In this document: in pieces, positions 24,194 to 32,606 of the stretch
How the letters are laid out: each line of letters opens with the position of its first letter
Position numbering within the stretch: position 1 is the stretch's first letter
Origin: Syntrophomonadaceae bacterium
GTDB taxonomy: Bacteria > Bacillota > Syntrophomonadia > Syntrophomonadales > Syntrophothermaceae
NCBI GenBank assembly: GCA_012719535.1
Contig: JAAYAC010000119.1
Location: 1-34,518, forward strand
DNA length: 34,518 nucleotides
Direction: 5' to 3'
The notes under the pieces: generated by a model
Told to the model about the DNA's origin: nothing
Seen by the model: only the letters and a program-made list of their open reading frames with translations
Database searches by the model: none
Made by a program: the position numbers and the translations under genes

Positions 24194-25276
24194 TTACCCC
24201 TCCTTCGAAAACCTGGCCCACCAAGCCAACGGCCACGACAGGAACGGTCGGGCCAGTACAGTCGCTGATTTTACCATGACCCCGGCAAGTATTACTATCC
24301 CTAATACTCCAAACAAAGGGTAAACCGTCGCTACCAAAAAGGAAAAGCTTTTAAAGGACAGCGGCAGGGCCGCGGTCAGAATAAGCCACAGGCTTAGCCG
24401 GTAAGACATCCCGGTAAACTCGGAAAAACGCTGTACAAATCCGTAGGAGTTGGCTATGGCTGTTGTCAAAATTCCCACCCACAACACTATAACATAAGTC
24501 CATTTGGCCAATGCAGAGATATTGCCGGCGATAAACAGCATCGGCACCTCGTAATACAAGGTGGTGGGCATAAACTTATGGAGAGCAAGGTAATAGGTAG
24601 CAGCCAGTCCCCCCAACATAAGCCCCCCTATGGCAGCGCCGCTTATGCCCTCCTTCCTACCCACCAGTGCCTGGTACTGGGTCAGCACCACCATGGCCAG
24701 CGCAAAATTGTAAGCGACGTACAGCACTGCAGCCAAGCCCCAATAGTCTATGCTGGTAAAGAAAATATACGCCCCACAGGGTTGGGTTTCGGCAGCTTCC
24801 GTAAACAGAGCTGCATAGCCAGCTACTATTAATAATAGCAGAATCTTGACCGGGACCAAAAGGTTGTAGGAAATAACCAGCCCGCGGAGGCCGCCCGCCA
24901 GAAGTGTCAAGACACCCAGGTAGGCGGCGAGAATCCCCAGGTCCTTTGAGAGATAAAGATGTTCGTAAAAGACTGCTCCACTGGCTGCAAACATAGTGCA
25001 AATGCCAAAAAACAGGAAGACCGACAGTCCGAAATCCAGAACCTTGCTCCAGGTTGGACCAAAGGTTACTTTCAGAAGCTGCTGGTAACTGCTTACCCGG
25101 CAGGCATTACACAGGGAGAGCAGGGTTCCGCCCATGACGCAGAACAGTACTCCGGCTACCAGCACTCCATACCAACCGCCCCGGCGGTAGATAACGAAAA
25201 ACTGCACTATTTCCTGTCCGGAGACAAACCCGGCCCCGATGACCGCCCCCAGGTATCCTAACGCAACAGTCCACAT
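24194..25276 (-). CDS. YkvI-like membrane transporter
   Basis: 360 residues, about ten membrane spans, of the APC/LeuT-like fold. The N-terminal GYLGAVIGAGFVSGQEIVQFF is the signature of the YkvI family, related to GerA-B type spore germination and amino-acid transporters. Substrate is unknown. It lies directly before selA-selB, raising the possibility of a role in supplying selenium or serine, but this is only positional. The ATG at 25276 has no strong ribosome site in close range, so the N-terminus may be slightly different. Confidence 0.72.
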   Translation of the reverse strand: MWTVALGYLGAVIGAGFVSGQEIVQFFVIYRRGGWYGVLVAGVLFCVMGGTLLSLCNACRVSSYQQLLKVTFGPTWSKVLDFGLSVFLFFGICTMFAASGAVFYEHLYLSKDLGILAAYLGVLTLLAGGLRGLVISYNLLVPVKILLLLIVAGYAALFTEAAETQPCGAYIFFTSIDYWGLAAVLYVAYNFALAMVVLTQYQALVGRKEGISGAAIGGLMLGGLAATYYLALHKFMPTTLYYEVPMLFIAGNISALAKWTYVIVLWVGILTTAIANSYGFVQRFSEFTGMSYRLSLWLILTAALPLSFKSFSFLVATVYPLFGVLGIVILAGVMVKSATVLARPFLSWPLAWWARFSKEG

Positions 25277-25435
25277 CCTGCGACTAATATTCCCACCTCT
25301 TCCCGGCCGACCTGGTTGGGGAGCTTCCCAAAATAGTTGGCCTTTTACAAATATATCCGCTAAATCTTACTAAGATGCTGAATAAAACCGGTTAGGATGG
25401 GTGACACTCTATAAAAAACTGGCCGGAGGCAAAAT

Positions 25436-26017
25436 ATGGGTAGGCTATCTATCGTCAACAAGCCCGGGATAGTGGAAAGTTCCTGGCATTATGAGGATCC
25501 CACCTGTGCCGAGAAAATACGGGATGCATACTGTAACCTGTTGTTGACTCTTAACCCCGGTTTGGCCCGCCAGGTCGTAATTATGTGTATCGGTACCGAC
25601 CGTTCTACCGGGGACAGCCTTGGCCCCCTGGTGGGAACACGCCTGCTGCAGTACGGTATGACCGAGACGTCAGTTCTTGGCAGTCTCGAATATCCAGTGC
25701 ATGCCGTAAACCTGGAGCAGACCCTGGCCCGGGTGAGTGAAAGCTGGGACCAGCCTTTCATCGTGGCGGTAGATGCCTGCCTAGGGCGCACCGACCGCAT
25801 CGGCTATGTAAGTGTTAAACCCGGCGTACTCCGTCCCGGTACGGCACTAAAAAAGGAGCTACCCCCGGTGGGCGAGCTCCATATCTCGGGTGTGGTTAAC
25901 GTGGCTGGCTTTCTCGAACACATCGTCCTGCAGAATACCCGGCTGGGTACGGTCTTTAAAATGGCGGACACCATAGCCCGCGGTATCTGGCTAGCCCACC
26001 TCTCTCTGACGGAGTAG
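25436..26017 (+). CDS. yyaC: Spore protease YyaC
   Basis: 193 residues of the GPR-like/HybD-fold YyaC family, found only in endospore formers. The core motif VIMCIGTDRSTGDSLGPLVG (about 48-67) and FIVAVDACLGR (about 105-115), with HISGVVNVAGFLEH, are diagnostic. Its presence supports a sporulating host. GGAGG lies 7 bases before the ATG. The gene converges on the phosphoribosyltransferase and overlaps its end by 27 bases. Confidence 0.9.
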   Translation: MGRLSIVNKPGIVESSWHYEDPTCAEKIRDAYCNLLLTLNPGLARQVVIMCIGTDRSTGDSLGPLVGTRLLQYGMTETSVLGSLEYPVHAVNLEQTLARVSESWDQPFIVAVDACLGRTDRIGYVSVKPGVLRPGTALKKELPPVGELHISGVVNVAGFLEHIVLQNTRLGTVFKMADTIARGIWLAHLSLTE

Positions 26018-26626
26018 CCGGATAACCTCTTCATCCTCCACCGAACGGAAATCCTGGTAAAACTGGCCTACGGCAAAGAATACTTCCGGGACTTCCAAAC
26101 AAAAGAGACTATCTACGGTACTCTCCAGGCTCAAGCAGGCTTCCTCGGAAGCGACCGGAACGGCTACGGCGATGTAACTCGCCCCTTGCCGGCGCAGGTA
26201 TTGCACGGCGGCTTTTACGGTAAAACCGGTGGCAATGCCATCGTCGATCAGGACCACCCTGCGTCCCGCTAGCGGCTCACTTTTCTTCCCCGCTCGGTAC
26301 ATGGCCAACCTCTGGTTGATTTCCTGCTTAATCCTTTGTGCGGATTTATCAATGCTTTCCTGCTCAAGACCCAAGAACTGCCGCAGCTTATCATCGAGTA
26401 GCACTTCACCATCTGGGGTTACGGCGCCGATAGCGTATTCCAGGTTGGCCGGCGAGCCTATTTTACGGGCCATAATCACATCAAGGGAACAGCCAAAGCG
26501 GTCTGCCACCTCGCGGGCAACCACAACTCCCCCGCGCGGTATTCCCAGTACCACATCAAACTGCCAGCCCCGCTGGACTAGAGCATCAGCTAGGCGTTGC
26601 CCGGCTTCTTTGCGATTTCGGAACAT
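25991..26626 (-). CDS. Phosphoribosyltransferase-family protein
   Basis: 211 residues, type I PRTase fold. The PRPP loop is VVLIDDGIATGFTVKAAVQYL (about 126-146), and an upstream block VVLGIPRGGVVVAREVADRFG holds the PPi loop. This two-motif form is common in stand-alone PRTases of unknown substrate, some fused to hydrolases elsewhere. It starts 2 bases after the bactofilin stop on the same strand, so likely the last gene of that operon. Confidence 0.82.
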   Translation of the reverse strand: MFRNRKEAGQRLADALVQRGWQFDVVLGIPRGGVVVAREVADRFGCSLDVIMARKIGSPANLEYAIGAVTPDGEVLLDDKLRQFLGLEQESIDKSAQRIKQEINQRLAMYRAGKKSEPLAGRRVVLIDDGIATGFTVKAAVQYLRRQGASYIAVAVPVASEEACLSLESTVDSLFCLEVPEVFFAVGQFYQDFRSVEDEEVIRLLRQREVG

Positions 26627-26628
26627 AC

Positions 26629-27063
26629 TTAGTCCCCCTGAGCCTTTTTACTATATTGGGTGCCTTCCGCAGAGGCTTTATTTCTGGTTTCGCGTTTAGC
26701 ATCCTTTTCTCTGTGCATTCTGGAGTTGCCGATGAAAAGCCCACCTTCCTCGACTACCAGGGTCGCTGCTATGATATCTCCGCGCACCTCGCCCGACGAA
26801 AGTATTTCGGCTCTCCCCCGGGCGGTAATATTGCCTTCAACGCTACCACCGATCAAGATGTTTTCTACCTTAATATTACCTTGTATAATTCCTTTCTCCC
26901 CGATCACCAAATCCCCCTTGACCTCCACCTCGCCCTCAATGCTCCCATCTACCCGGACGGCCCCCTCAGCTCTAAGGTGGCCCTGAACATGGGCCCGGGG
27001 TGAAACCAGGGTTTCTATGTTGTCAAAGTTGGCACCTTTCCTCAGCCTGAACAAAAAACTCAA
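26629..27063 (-). CDS. Bactofilin
   Basis: 144 residues. The central DUF583 beta-helix runs from about 20 to 115 with Gly-rich repeating turns: VQGHLRAEGAVRVDGSIEGE, VIGEKGIIQGNIKVENILIG and SVEGNITARGRAEILSSGEV. The charged tail is probably disordered. Bactofilins polymerise into membrane-associated scaffolds that place cell-wall enzymes; the M23 peptidase encoded just upstream fits this. The TTG start overlaps the peptidase stop (TTGA). Confidence 0.92.
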   Translation of the reverse strand: MSFLFRLRKGANFDNIETLVSPRAHVQGHLRAEGAVRVDGSIEGEVEVKGDLVIGEKGIIQGNIKVENILIGGSVEGNITARGRAEILSSGEVRGDIIAATLVVEEGGLFIGNSRMHREKDAKRETRNKASAEGTQYSKKAQGD

Positions 27064-27983
27064 CCCCTTTCTCCGGGGAGATAGAGTAGCGGGTCCAGGA
27101 AATGACCGTTCTTTTCAATCGCAAAATGGAGATGGGGCCCGCTGCTTCTTCCCGAACTACCTACCCTGGCAATCATCTGCCCTTTTCGAACCTCGTCGCC
27201 TTCCTTCACCATAACCCGCCAATTGTGCCCGTACCAAGTTATGTAGCCGTTTCCGTGGTCTATCTTTATCAGTCGGCCATAAACCCGGTCACGTCCGACA
27301 TAGGCTACCTTACCTTGAGCAGCAGCCCTTACCGGAGTTCCGAGGTCGGCGGCCACATCCACCCCCCCGTGGTGCTCCTGGCGCTTGCCGAAGGGAGATT
27401 TCCTCCAGCCAAACTCCGAGGTTATCCGCCCCGCCACTGGGCAGTTGTTAGGTAGGGCCAGGTAGTACTGCCGGTTCCTCTGCCCTTCCGCCGTGAGGTG
27501 GTCTAGCTCGTTACGGCAGGCCTCCAGGTACTCCTGTAATTGTTCCATCTCCGTGACAGTGTCTTCGGCGCGACTAGGATTTACGGTGCGCTCCTCGCCA
27601 CCCCCCATGGCCCCCCGGGAGGGATTAGTGCCCCGCGACAATCCTGTCTGGCTAATACCCATCAACCGCTTGACTTCCTCCTGCTGTTCCTCGATATACA
27701 GCTTCTGCGCCTGAATATCCCGGAGCCTTGCGCCCATTTCTTCGAGCTGTTTGGTCTTGTGTGCACTTTCCTGCTTGAGGCTGTGGATGTTTTTTATATC
27801 TTCGCGCGCGGCATACAAGGTGTACCCCAACCAGACAAAGCTCACCAGAAAGGCCACCACCGTTGCCACCAACCCTCGCATCACCCACCGCGAGCAGGAA
27901 ATAGTGTGCGTTTGGCGGGTGCTGCCGGGCACCAGTAGGATCGTAATGTTCTCGTCCTTAAACTTTCTTTTCCTGCGCCTCAT
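27060..27983 (-). CDS. M23 family peptidoglycan endopeptidase, membrane-anchored
   Basis: About 307 residues. A basic N-terminus, one membrane span (GLVATVVAFLVSFVWLGYTL), a coiled coil (about 60-115), a linker, then the LytM domain. Zinc ligands: HHGGVDVAADLG (His, Asp) and HLHFAIEKNG (His). Cell-wall hydrolases of this shape act outside the membrane in division or sporulation. The bactofilin encoded next to it may position it. The ATG at 27983 has AGGTGG five bases upstream; a GTG at 27992 abuts the DUF4446 stop. Confidence 0.92.
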   Translation of the reverse strand: MRRRKRKFKDENITILLVPGSTRQTHTISCSRWVMRGLVATVVAFLVSFVWLGYTLYAAREDIKNIHSLKQESAHKTKQLEEMGARLRDIQAQKLYIEEQQEEVKRLMGISQTGLSRGTNPSRGAMGGGEERTVNPSRAEDTVTEMEQLQEYLEACRNELDHLTAEGQRNRQYYLALPNNCPVAGRITSEFGWRKSPFGKRQEHHGGVDVAADLGTPVRAAAQGKVAYVGRDRVYGRLIKIDHGNGYITWYGHNWRVMVKEGDEVRKGQMIARVGSSGRSSGPHLHFAIEKNGHFLDPLLYLPGERG

Positions 27984-27992
27984 CAGCACCAC

Positions 27993-28490
27993 CTACAAAT
28001 TCCTTGCAGACTTCAGTACCTCTTCCTCCTCTTCGCTCAGCTGGTAAGTAGAGGTGTACTGGGTAACCGGTTTGGCGTATAACCGGGTTTCCTCGCGCCC
28101 GTGCAGCCCGGTGATGACTACCCCGTTACCCTGGTCGGAAAGGAGCGCCAGCGAAAAGGAAAGGTCACCGCCTACATCGGGGAACCCCTTGAACCGACGA
28201 ATGGCCAGGCGGTTTATAAGGTTGGGCAGGCGTTGTTCCAGGATGGCCACCCGGCTGCTGAGCCGGTCCAGGTCGCGGTGATTGTCTTTTTCCAACTTCG
28301 ACACTTGTTGCAATAACTCCCGAATATTCGAGGCCTGGTAGTCCCCGAGCAGTTGCTCATAAAAACGGACAAGGCGACGGGTGGTACGCAGGCGACAGAA
28401 TACCAACAAGTTAGTGATTACAAGCAGAGATGTTAATAGCATCGTTATAGCCAGGTAAGTGTTTTCGATTAACCACCTGTAGTCGAACAT
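27993..28490 (-). CDS. DUF4446 family protein
   Basis: About 165 residues. One N-terminal membrane span (YLAITMLLTSLLVITNLLVF), then a coiled coil with many charged residues (SKLEKDNHRDLDRLSSRV), then the conserved region RFKGFPDVGGDLSFSLALLSDQGNGVVITGLHGREE, cited here in two adjoining parts: up to LSFSLAL and from LSDQGNG. The family is common beside ParB/bactofilin genes in Firmicutes, with no function proven. The start at 28490 has GGGGAGGG upstream. It abuts the M23 gene. Confidence 0.85.
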   Translation of the reverse strand: MFDYRWLIENTYLAITMLLTSLLVITNLLVFCRLRTTRRLVRFYEQLLGDYQASNIRELLQQVSKLEKDNHRDLDRLSSRVAILEQRLPNLINRLAIRRFKGFPDVGGDLSFSLALLSDQGNGVVITGLHGREETRLYAKPVTQYTSTYQLSEEEEEVLKSARNL

Positions 28491-28800
28491 GTCCGTCCCT
28501 CCCCTTTTTCTCTTAACATGATAGCAAGGAAGGCGCATTTTGTAAAATAAGTGCCGACCCGGTCATACCGGCAGGTCTTGCCTTTATTCCCGTTTATCCT
28601 CTTAGCCCACTGCCCGGCAACTCCCAGGCAGTTTCCATCGGGAGCGACGGCAAGCCCGTCCTTCATCCCCGTATTAGCTGGCGGATGGCTCTCCGGAAGG
28701 TTTTTGAAGGGATACCGGAGAAGATATATATGGTCGGTAGGAGTATGAGGGTTGGGGATTTCAGTTCATGGTTTAGCAGAAAGCAGTTAGGAGGTTAGGC
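28491..28800. other. Divergent intergenic region between DUF4446 and larC genes
   Basis: 310 bases with promoters expected in both directions. Notable: ACTGCC/GGCAGT pairing at about 28608-28634, CCGGTCATACCGG at 28559-28571, and a variant repeat AGTGCCGACC at about 28550. A minus-strand 65-codon frame exists but has no ribosome site or known domain. A structured RNA is possible, but none was recognised. Confidence 0.45.
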
Positions 28801-29994
28801 GTGAAAATAGCATATTTTGATTGTTTTTCTGGAATTTCTGGTGACATGACGCTCGGTGCCTTGGTGGATGCGGGGGCTGACGCCTCCCGGCTCGAGGCGG
28901 GGATCAACTCCCTGGCTATCGAACCGGTGCGGCTTGAGTCTCGTACCCGGGTGGTTAGCGGTATAAAATCAACCGACGTAACCGTAGTTTGTTCCTCTTC
29001 TTTCCGGGTTCGAGATTTGGCGGTCATCGAACAACTGCTTTGGGGTGGTAACCTGTCCTCATGGGTCCGGGATAAGTCTCTAGCCGCGTTTCGCCGGCTG
29101 GCGGAGGCTGAGGCCCGGGTTCACGGGGTACCTGTAGAACAGGTACACTTTCATGAGGTCGGGGCGCTGGACACTATCGCTGATATTGTGGGCAGTTTTT
29201 TGGCCCTTGAACAGCTAGGGATCGGAACGGTTGTCGCATCCCCGCTGCCGTGGAGTAGGGGGTTGACACCCATGGCTCACGGGGTTTACCCCCTGCCAGC
29301 CCCGGCAACTGTTGAACTCCTCCGGGGTATACCGTGCTACGGCGTCGACGAGGAATTGGAGCTAGTGACCCCTACCGGGGCGGCAATCTTGCAGGTCATG
29401 GCAAGTGATTTCGGGCCGTTACCGCCGGTTACTCCACAGGCAGTGGGGTACGGGGCGGGCAAGCGCGAACGTCGTGGCGTACCTAACCTTTTGCGGGTGG
29501 TGATAGGGGAGGAAACAAGGACAGCAGGCGGCCTGATAGGGGAGAGGGTCGAGGTCGTAGAGGCCCAGGTCGACGATATGCTTCCGGAGCACTTCTCCTT
29601 TCTGGCGGAAAAACTGGCGTCCTGCGGGGTACTTGACTTTTATTTCACTCCGGTCTACATGAAGAAGGGCCGTCCGGGAACCCTGATAACGGTTATGGCT
29701 CCCACCGGCAGTGCGTCTCAGTTGGCTGCCCTTCTCCTGGCCCACACCTCAACCCTCGGGGTCAGGTACTGGCTAACCGAGCGCAGCGTATTGCCGCGCG
29801 AGACGCTTACGGTAGAAACCCGCTGGGGTCCAGTGCGCGTGAAGAAGGCCTGCCTTCCCGACAGGCCGCCAAAGCTTGCCCCTGAATACGAGGACTGCCG
29901 GTCCGTGGCGCTGGCCCACGGCGTCCCCCTTGACGTAGTATATCGCGAGGTCCTGCGCCAGGCATTAGCAACCATGGAACGGGGTCAGGCTTGA
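28801..29994 (+). CDS. larC: Nickel pincer cofactor biosynthesis protein LarC
   Basis: 397 residues. LarC inserts nickel into the pincer cofactor (NPN) of lactate racemase and related racemases. The N-terminal MKIAYFDCFSGISGDMTLGAL is the family signature, followed by HFHEVGALDTIADIVG, PLPWSRGLTPMAHGVYPLPA, VTPTGAAIL, and VDDMLPEHFSFLAEKL in the C-terminal half. In Lactobacillus plantarum larC is made by frameshift from two frames; here it is one intact frame. GTG start with AGGAGG nearby. larB and larE are not in this window. Confidence 0.93.
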   Translation: MKIAYFDCFSGISGDMTLGALVDAGADASRLEAGINSLAIEPVRLESRTRVVSGIKSTDVTVVCSSSFRVRDLAVIEQLLWGGNLSSWVRDKSLAAFRRLAEAEARVHGVPVEQVHFHEVGALDTIADIVGSFLALEQLGIGTVVASPLPWSRGLTPMAHGVYPLPAPATVELLRGIPCYGVDEELELVTPTGAAILQVMASDFGPLPPVTPQAVGYGAGKRERRGVPNLLRVVIGEETRTAGGLIGERVEVVEAQVDDMLPEHFSFLAEKLASCGVLDFYFTPVYMKKGRPGTLITVMAPTGSASQLAALLLAHTSTLGVRYWLTERSVLPRETLTVETRWGPVRVKKACLPDRPPKLAPEYEDCRSVALAHGVPLDVVYREVLRQALATMERGQA

Positions 29995-30499
29995 AATAGT
30001 GACATTTGTATTTCTGTCCCGAAAAAACTTCGCAAACGGGGTTGCTTGAAGAAGAAACGTTATGCAAAGACCCGTTTTCATTCCTCTAGTGGTGTCCGGC
30101 ACTCAACTACTTCCAACCAACAATAGAACGTGTATACATTCATTGTCACAGGTCTTGTTGCTTGCCTGGATAAGTAGTGGGGTTGAGTATGAGTGCCGGA
30201 TAGGGGTCATGAGAGTCGACCCTGTAAATGCAGGAATCTGGGAAGAAACAATGGGCAGCGGTACAAATGGGCTCGGCAACTAATCTCGGGCAGCCCCAGC
30301 CTAAACTGGTCGATAATTTCGTCCCTCCCATGGTTACCCGGCTTTCAAGCTTAGGCCGCGCCTGACCCACACCGCTTCCGGCTGACAGGACCCCCTTGCC
30401 TGGCCTCATTGTAGGAAGGAAGGGTTAACCCTGCCGTTTACACACTCTGATTTTCAGCGGTGACCCGGAAAGGGGCTGGCGGTCTGTGGCTCAATACGG
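29995..30499. other. Noncoding region with paired GAGTGCCGG repeats
   Basis: 505 bases between the convergent larC and the cysteine desulfurase-like gene. No gene is seen. An inverted pair of the 9-mer (30096-30104 and 30191-30199) encloses 86 bases; the flanking sequence AACTACTT at the left partly matches AAGTAGT at the right, giving a longer imperfect hairpin that looks like a small palindromic element. Confidence 0.5.
30096..30199. repeat. Inverted pair of the GAGTGCCGG repeat
   Basis: CCGGCACTCAACTACTT (30096-30112) and, in reverse, AAGTAGT...GAGTATGAGTGCCGG (30173-30199) form imperfect terminal inverted repeats of about 17 bases around a core. The size and shape resemble a miniature element or REP-like palindrome. 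Confidence 0.6.
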
Positions 30500-31645
30500 T
30501 CAGGTCATCTCTCGGATGATGCTTTCTATGGCCCGGAGAAAACATTCCACTTCCTCCCGGGTGTTATAGTAAGAGAGGCTGGCGCGTACGGCCCCACTCT
30601 CGAGGGTTCCCATGGTGCGGTGGGCCAGGGGTGCGCAGTGCAACCCGGTTCGCACCGCAATATCGTAGACGCGATCGAGAATAAACCCGACCTCGGCGGC
30701 ATCCCTACCCCTTATATTGAAGGCAACTACCGGCAGCCGCTTGTTCAAGTCCTGCGGGCCGTATACTTCTACCTCGTCAAACCGTTTTAGCCCGCTAAGC
30801 ATCAGGCTCAGCAAATCCTTTTCCTTTTCCTCAATGTGGTGTACTCCCAGTTGGGCCACGAATTTAACCCCCGCCCGCAGACCAGCAATTCCGACCGTAT
30901 TGGCCGTACCACTCTCGTACCGGTCGGGGCAGTTGCCAGGTTGTTCAAGGGTCTCGGATTGACCGCCAGTCCCTCCTTCCTTGAGAGGGGTTAATACCAG
31001 ACCCCGGCGCAGGTACAGCCCACCGGTCCCTGGCGGTCCATACAGGCCTTTGTGCCCCGGAAAAGCAACCATATCCGCGTTCAGTTTCTTGACGTTAAAG
31101 GGTAATACCCCTAGGGTCTGGGCTGCATCAACGAGAAAATATACCCCGGCCTCCCGGCAGATTTTGCCCACCTCTTCAACAGGCTGTACACTTCCAGTAA
31201 GGTTGGAACCGTGGCTGACTGCAACCAGTTTGGTATTGTCTTTGATAGCTTTTTTTATGTCCTCGGCCCGGATAATTCCTTCTGTATCGGCCTCCACGAT
31301 ATCGAATTCAACGCCTGCCGTCCCGAGTGCATAGACCGGGCGGGCTACCGAATTGTGTTCCATACTGGTTATAATACAATGGTCTCCCGGTTTTAGGCAG
31401 CCCTTGATGGCCAGGTTTAGGGCCTCAGTTGCGTTGGAGGTCAGGATAATTTCTTCAGGTTCCTCGGCCCCAATGAAACTGTAGAGCATTTCCCGGCCCT
31501 CCCACAGTATACGACCGGCTTCCACGGATAGCCGGTGGCCGCTCCGTCCTGGATTGGCACCCTTGTTCTTTATTACATCTTCCATGGCCTCCCACACCGC
31601 CGGTGGTTTGGGGCAGGTCGTTGCTGCATTATCCAGGTAAATCAT
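30500..31645 (-). CDS. Cysteine desulfurase-like class V aminotransferase
   Basis: 381 residues, fold-type I PLP enzyme. The N-terminus MIYLDNAATTCPKP, NATEALNLAIKG, SMEHNSVARP, VSHGSNLTGSVQPVEEVG, DAAQTLGVLP and the PLP-lysine motif AFPGHKGLYGPPGTGGLY (Lys199) are clear. The C-terminal VRTGLHCAPLAH carries a conserved Cys. This is the EF2568-type family annotated as cysteine desulfurase; it could supply sulfur or release selenium. The ATG at 31645 is preceded by AGGAGGGG. A longer frame starting at 31768 is rejected because its first residues are translated from the parS palindrome. Confidence 0.86.
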   Translation of the reverse strand: MIYLDNAATTCPKPPAVWEAMEDVIKNKGANPGRSGHRLSVEAGRILWEGREMLYSFIGAEEPEEIILTSNATEALNLAIKGCLKPGDHCIITSMEHNSVARPVYALGTAGVEFDIVEADTEGIIRAEDIKKAIKDNTKLVAVSHGSNLTGSVQPVEEVGKICREAGVYFLVDAAQTLGVLPFNVKKLNADMVAFPGHKGLYGPPGTGGLYLRRGLVLTPLKEGGTGGQSETLEQPGNCPDRYESGTANTVGIAGLRAGVKFVAQLGVHHIEEKEKDLLSLMLSGLKRFDEVEVYGPQDLNKRLPVVAFNIRGRDAAEVGFILDRVYDIAVRTGLHCAPLAHRTMGTLESGAVRASLSYYNTREEVECFLRAIESIIREMT

Positions 31646-31744
31646 GTTTCCCCTCCTAACCAGAGAATTGGGCAAAAAATTTCCCCGATGGCTTTTACGC
31701 CCCCGTAAGACGGAGCCAGCACTTCTGCCAAAGGGGAACTTGAA

Positions 31745-31760
31745 TGTTTCACGTGAAACA
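31745..31760. promoter_or_regulatory. parS centromere site
   Basis: TGTTTCACGTGAAACA is a perfect 16-bp palindrome, the canonical bacterial parS consensus bound by ParB (Spo0J). It sits 16 bases after the parB stop, as is usual for an origin-proximal parS. Confidence 0.95.
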
Positions 31761-31775
31761 TTCGGCAACCAAGTC

Positions 31776-32606
31776 CTATATATCTAATATATCCAATATC
31801 CTGGCCAGATCTTCATCATCGTAGAAGAATATTTCTATGCGTCCGCCCTTTCTCTTTCTAAGCAGGTTGGCCCTGGTTCCCAGTCGCGCCTGTAGCCGTT
31901 CCTCCAATTCGACTATCTCGGGTGGTTTAACTACCTTTTTCCGGACTCCCTTCTTTTGCGAGACTTTCTCCGCCTCCCTTACGCTGAGCCCTCGTTCCAT
32001 AATTGCCCGCGCTAGCCTTAACTGCGATTCCCTGTCACCACCCGTCGCCAGGATAGCCCGTGCGTGTCCTGCCGATAGCTCTCCCTTTTCTATCATTTCA
32101 ATGACTTCCTCACACAGGTTAAGTATCCTCATAGTGTTTGCGATATGCGAACGACTCTTGCCTATTCTACGGGCCAGTTCTTCCTGGGTATACCCATATT
32201 CCTCCGTCATGTGTCGGTACGCTCGGGCTTCCTCTACCGCGGTTAGGTCCTCCCGCTGCAGGTTCTCTATCAAGGCAATTTCGGTCGCTTCTCGATCTCC
32301 CATTTCCCGGACGATAGCCGGTATCCGTTCCAGACCGGCCTTTTCCGCTGCCCGTAGCCGCCGCTCCCCGGCTATCACTTCGTAACTTTCTTCCCCTACC
32401 GGCCTCACCAGGATCGGCTGCAGCACACCGTGTTCCCGAATGGACGCTGCCAGTTCACCAAGCTTTTCTTCGGAAAAGTCCTGCCGCGGCTGCCCCGGTT
32501 TTCTTCTCACCTGAGTTACCTTTATCTCCCGCGGCTGCGTAGACACATCCTCGGATTCCAAGGAAATCAACGCGTCCAATCCTCTGCCCAAACCTCTCTT
32601 ACCCAC
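31776..32606 (-). CDS. parB: Chromosome-partitioning protein ParB (Spo0J)
   Basis: 276 residues. N-terminal CTP-binding domain: QPRQDFSEEKLGELAASIREHGVLQPILVR and VIAGERRLRAAEKAG (GERR motif); these are separate pieces, the first being QPRQDFSEEKLGELAASI. The helix-turn-helix follows (EELARRIGKSRSHIANTMRI), then a C-terminal dimerisation tail ending in FFYDDEDLARILDIL. It loads at parS and spreads as a CTP-driven clamp. It overlaps the end of parA by 8 bases. Confidence 0.96.
   Translation of the reverse strand: MGKRGLGRGLDALISLESEDVSTQPREIKVTQVRRKPGQPRQDFSEEKLGELAASIREHGVLQPILVRPVGEESYEVIAGERRLRAAEKAGLERIPAIVREMGDREATEIALIENLQREDLTAVEEARAYRHMTEEYGYTQEELARRIGKSRSHIANTMRILNLCEEVIEMIEKGELSAGHARAILATGGDRESQLRLARAIMERGLSVREAEKVSQKKGVRKKVVKPPEIVELEERLQARLGTRANLLRKRKGGRIEIFFYDDEDLARILDILDI

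Noticed and set aside
28469-28666. Small minus-strand frame upstream of the DUF4446 gene
   Set aside because: No ribosome site, odd composition, and it overlaps the DUF4446 start region.
31646-31768. 41-residue N-terminal extension of the desulfurase-like gene
   Set aside because: It is translated from parS and leader DNA, the conserved N-terminus begins at 31645, and a strong ribosome site precedes that ATG.
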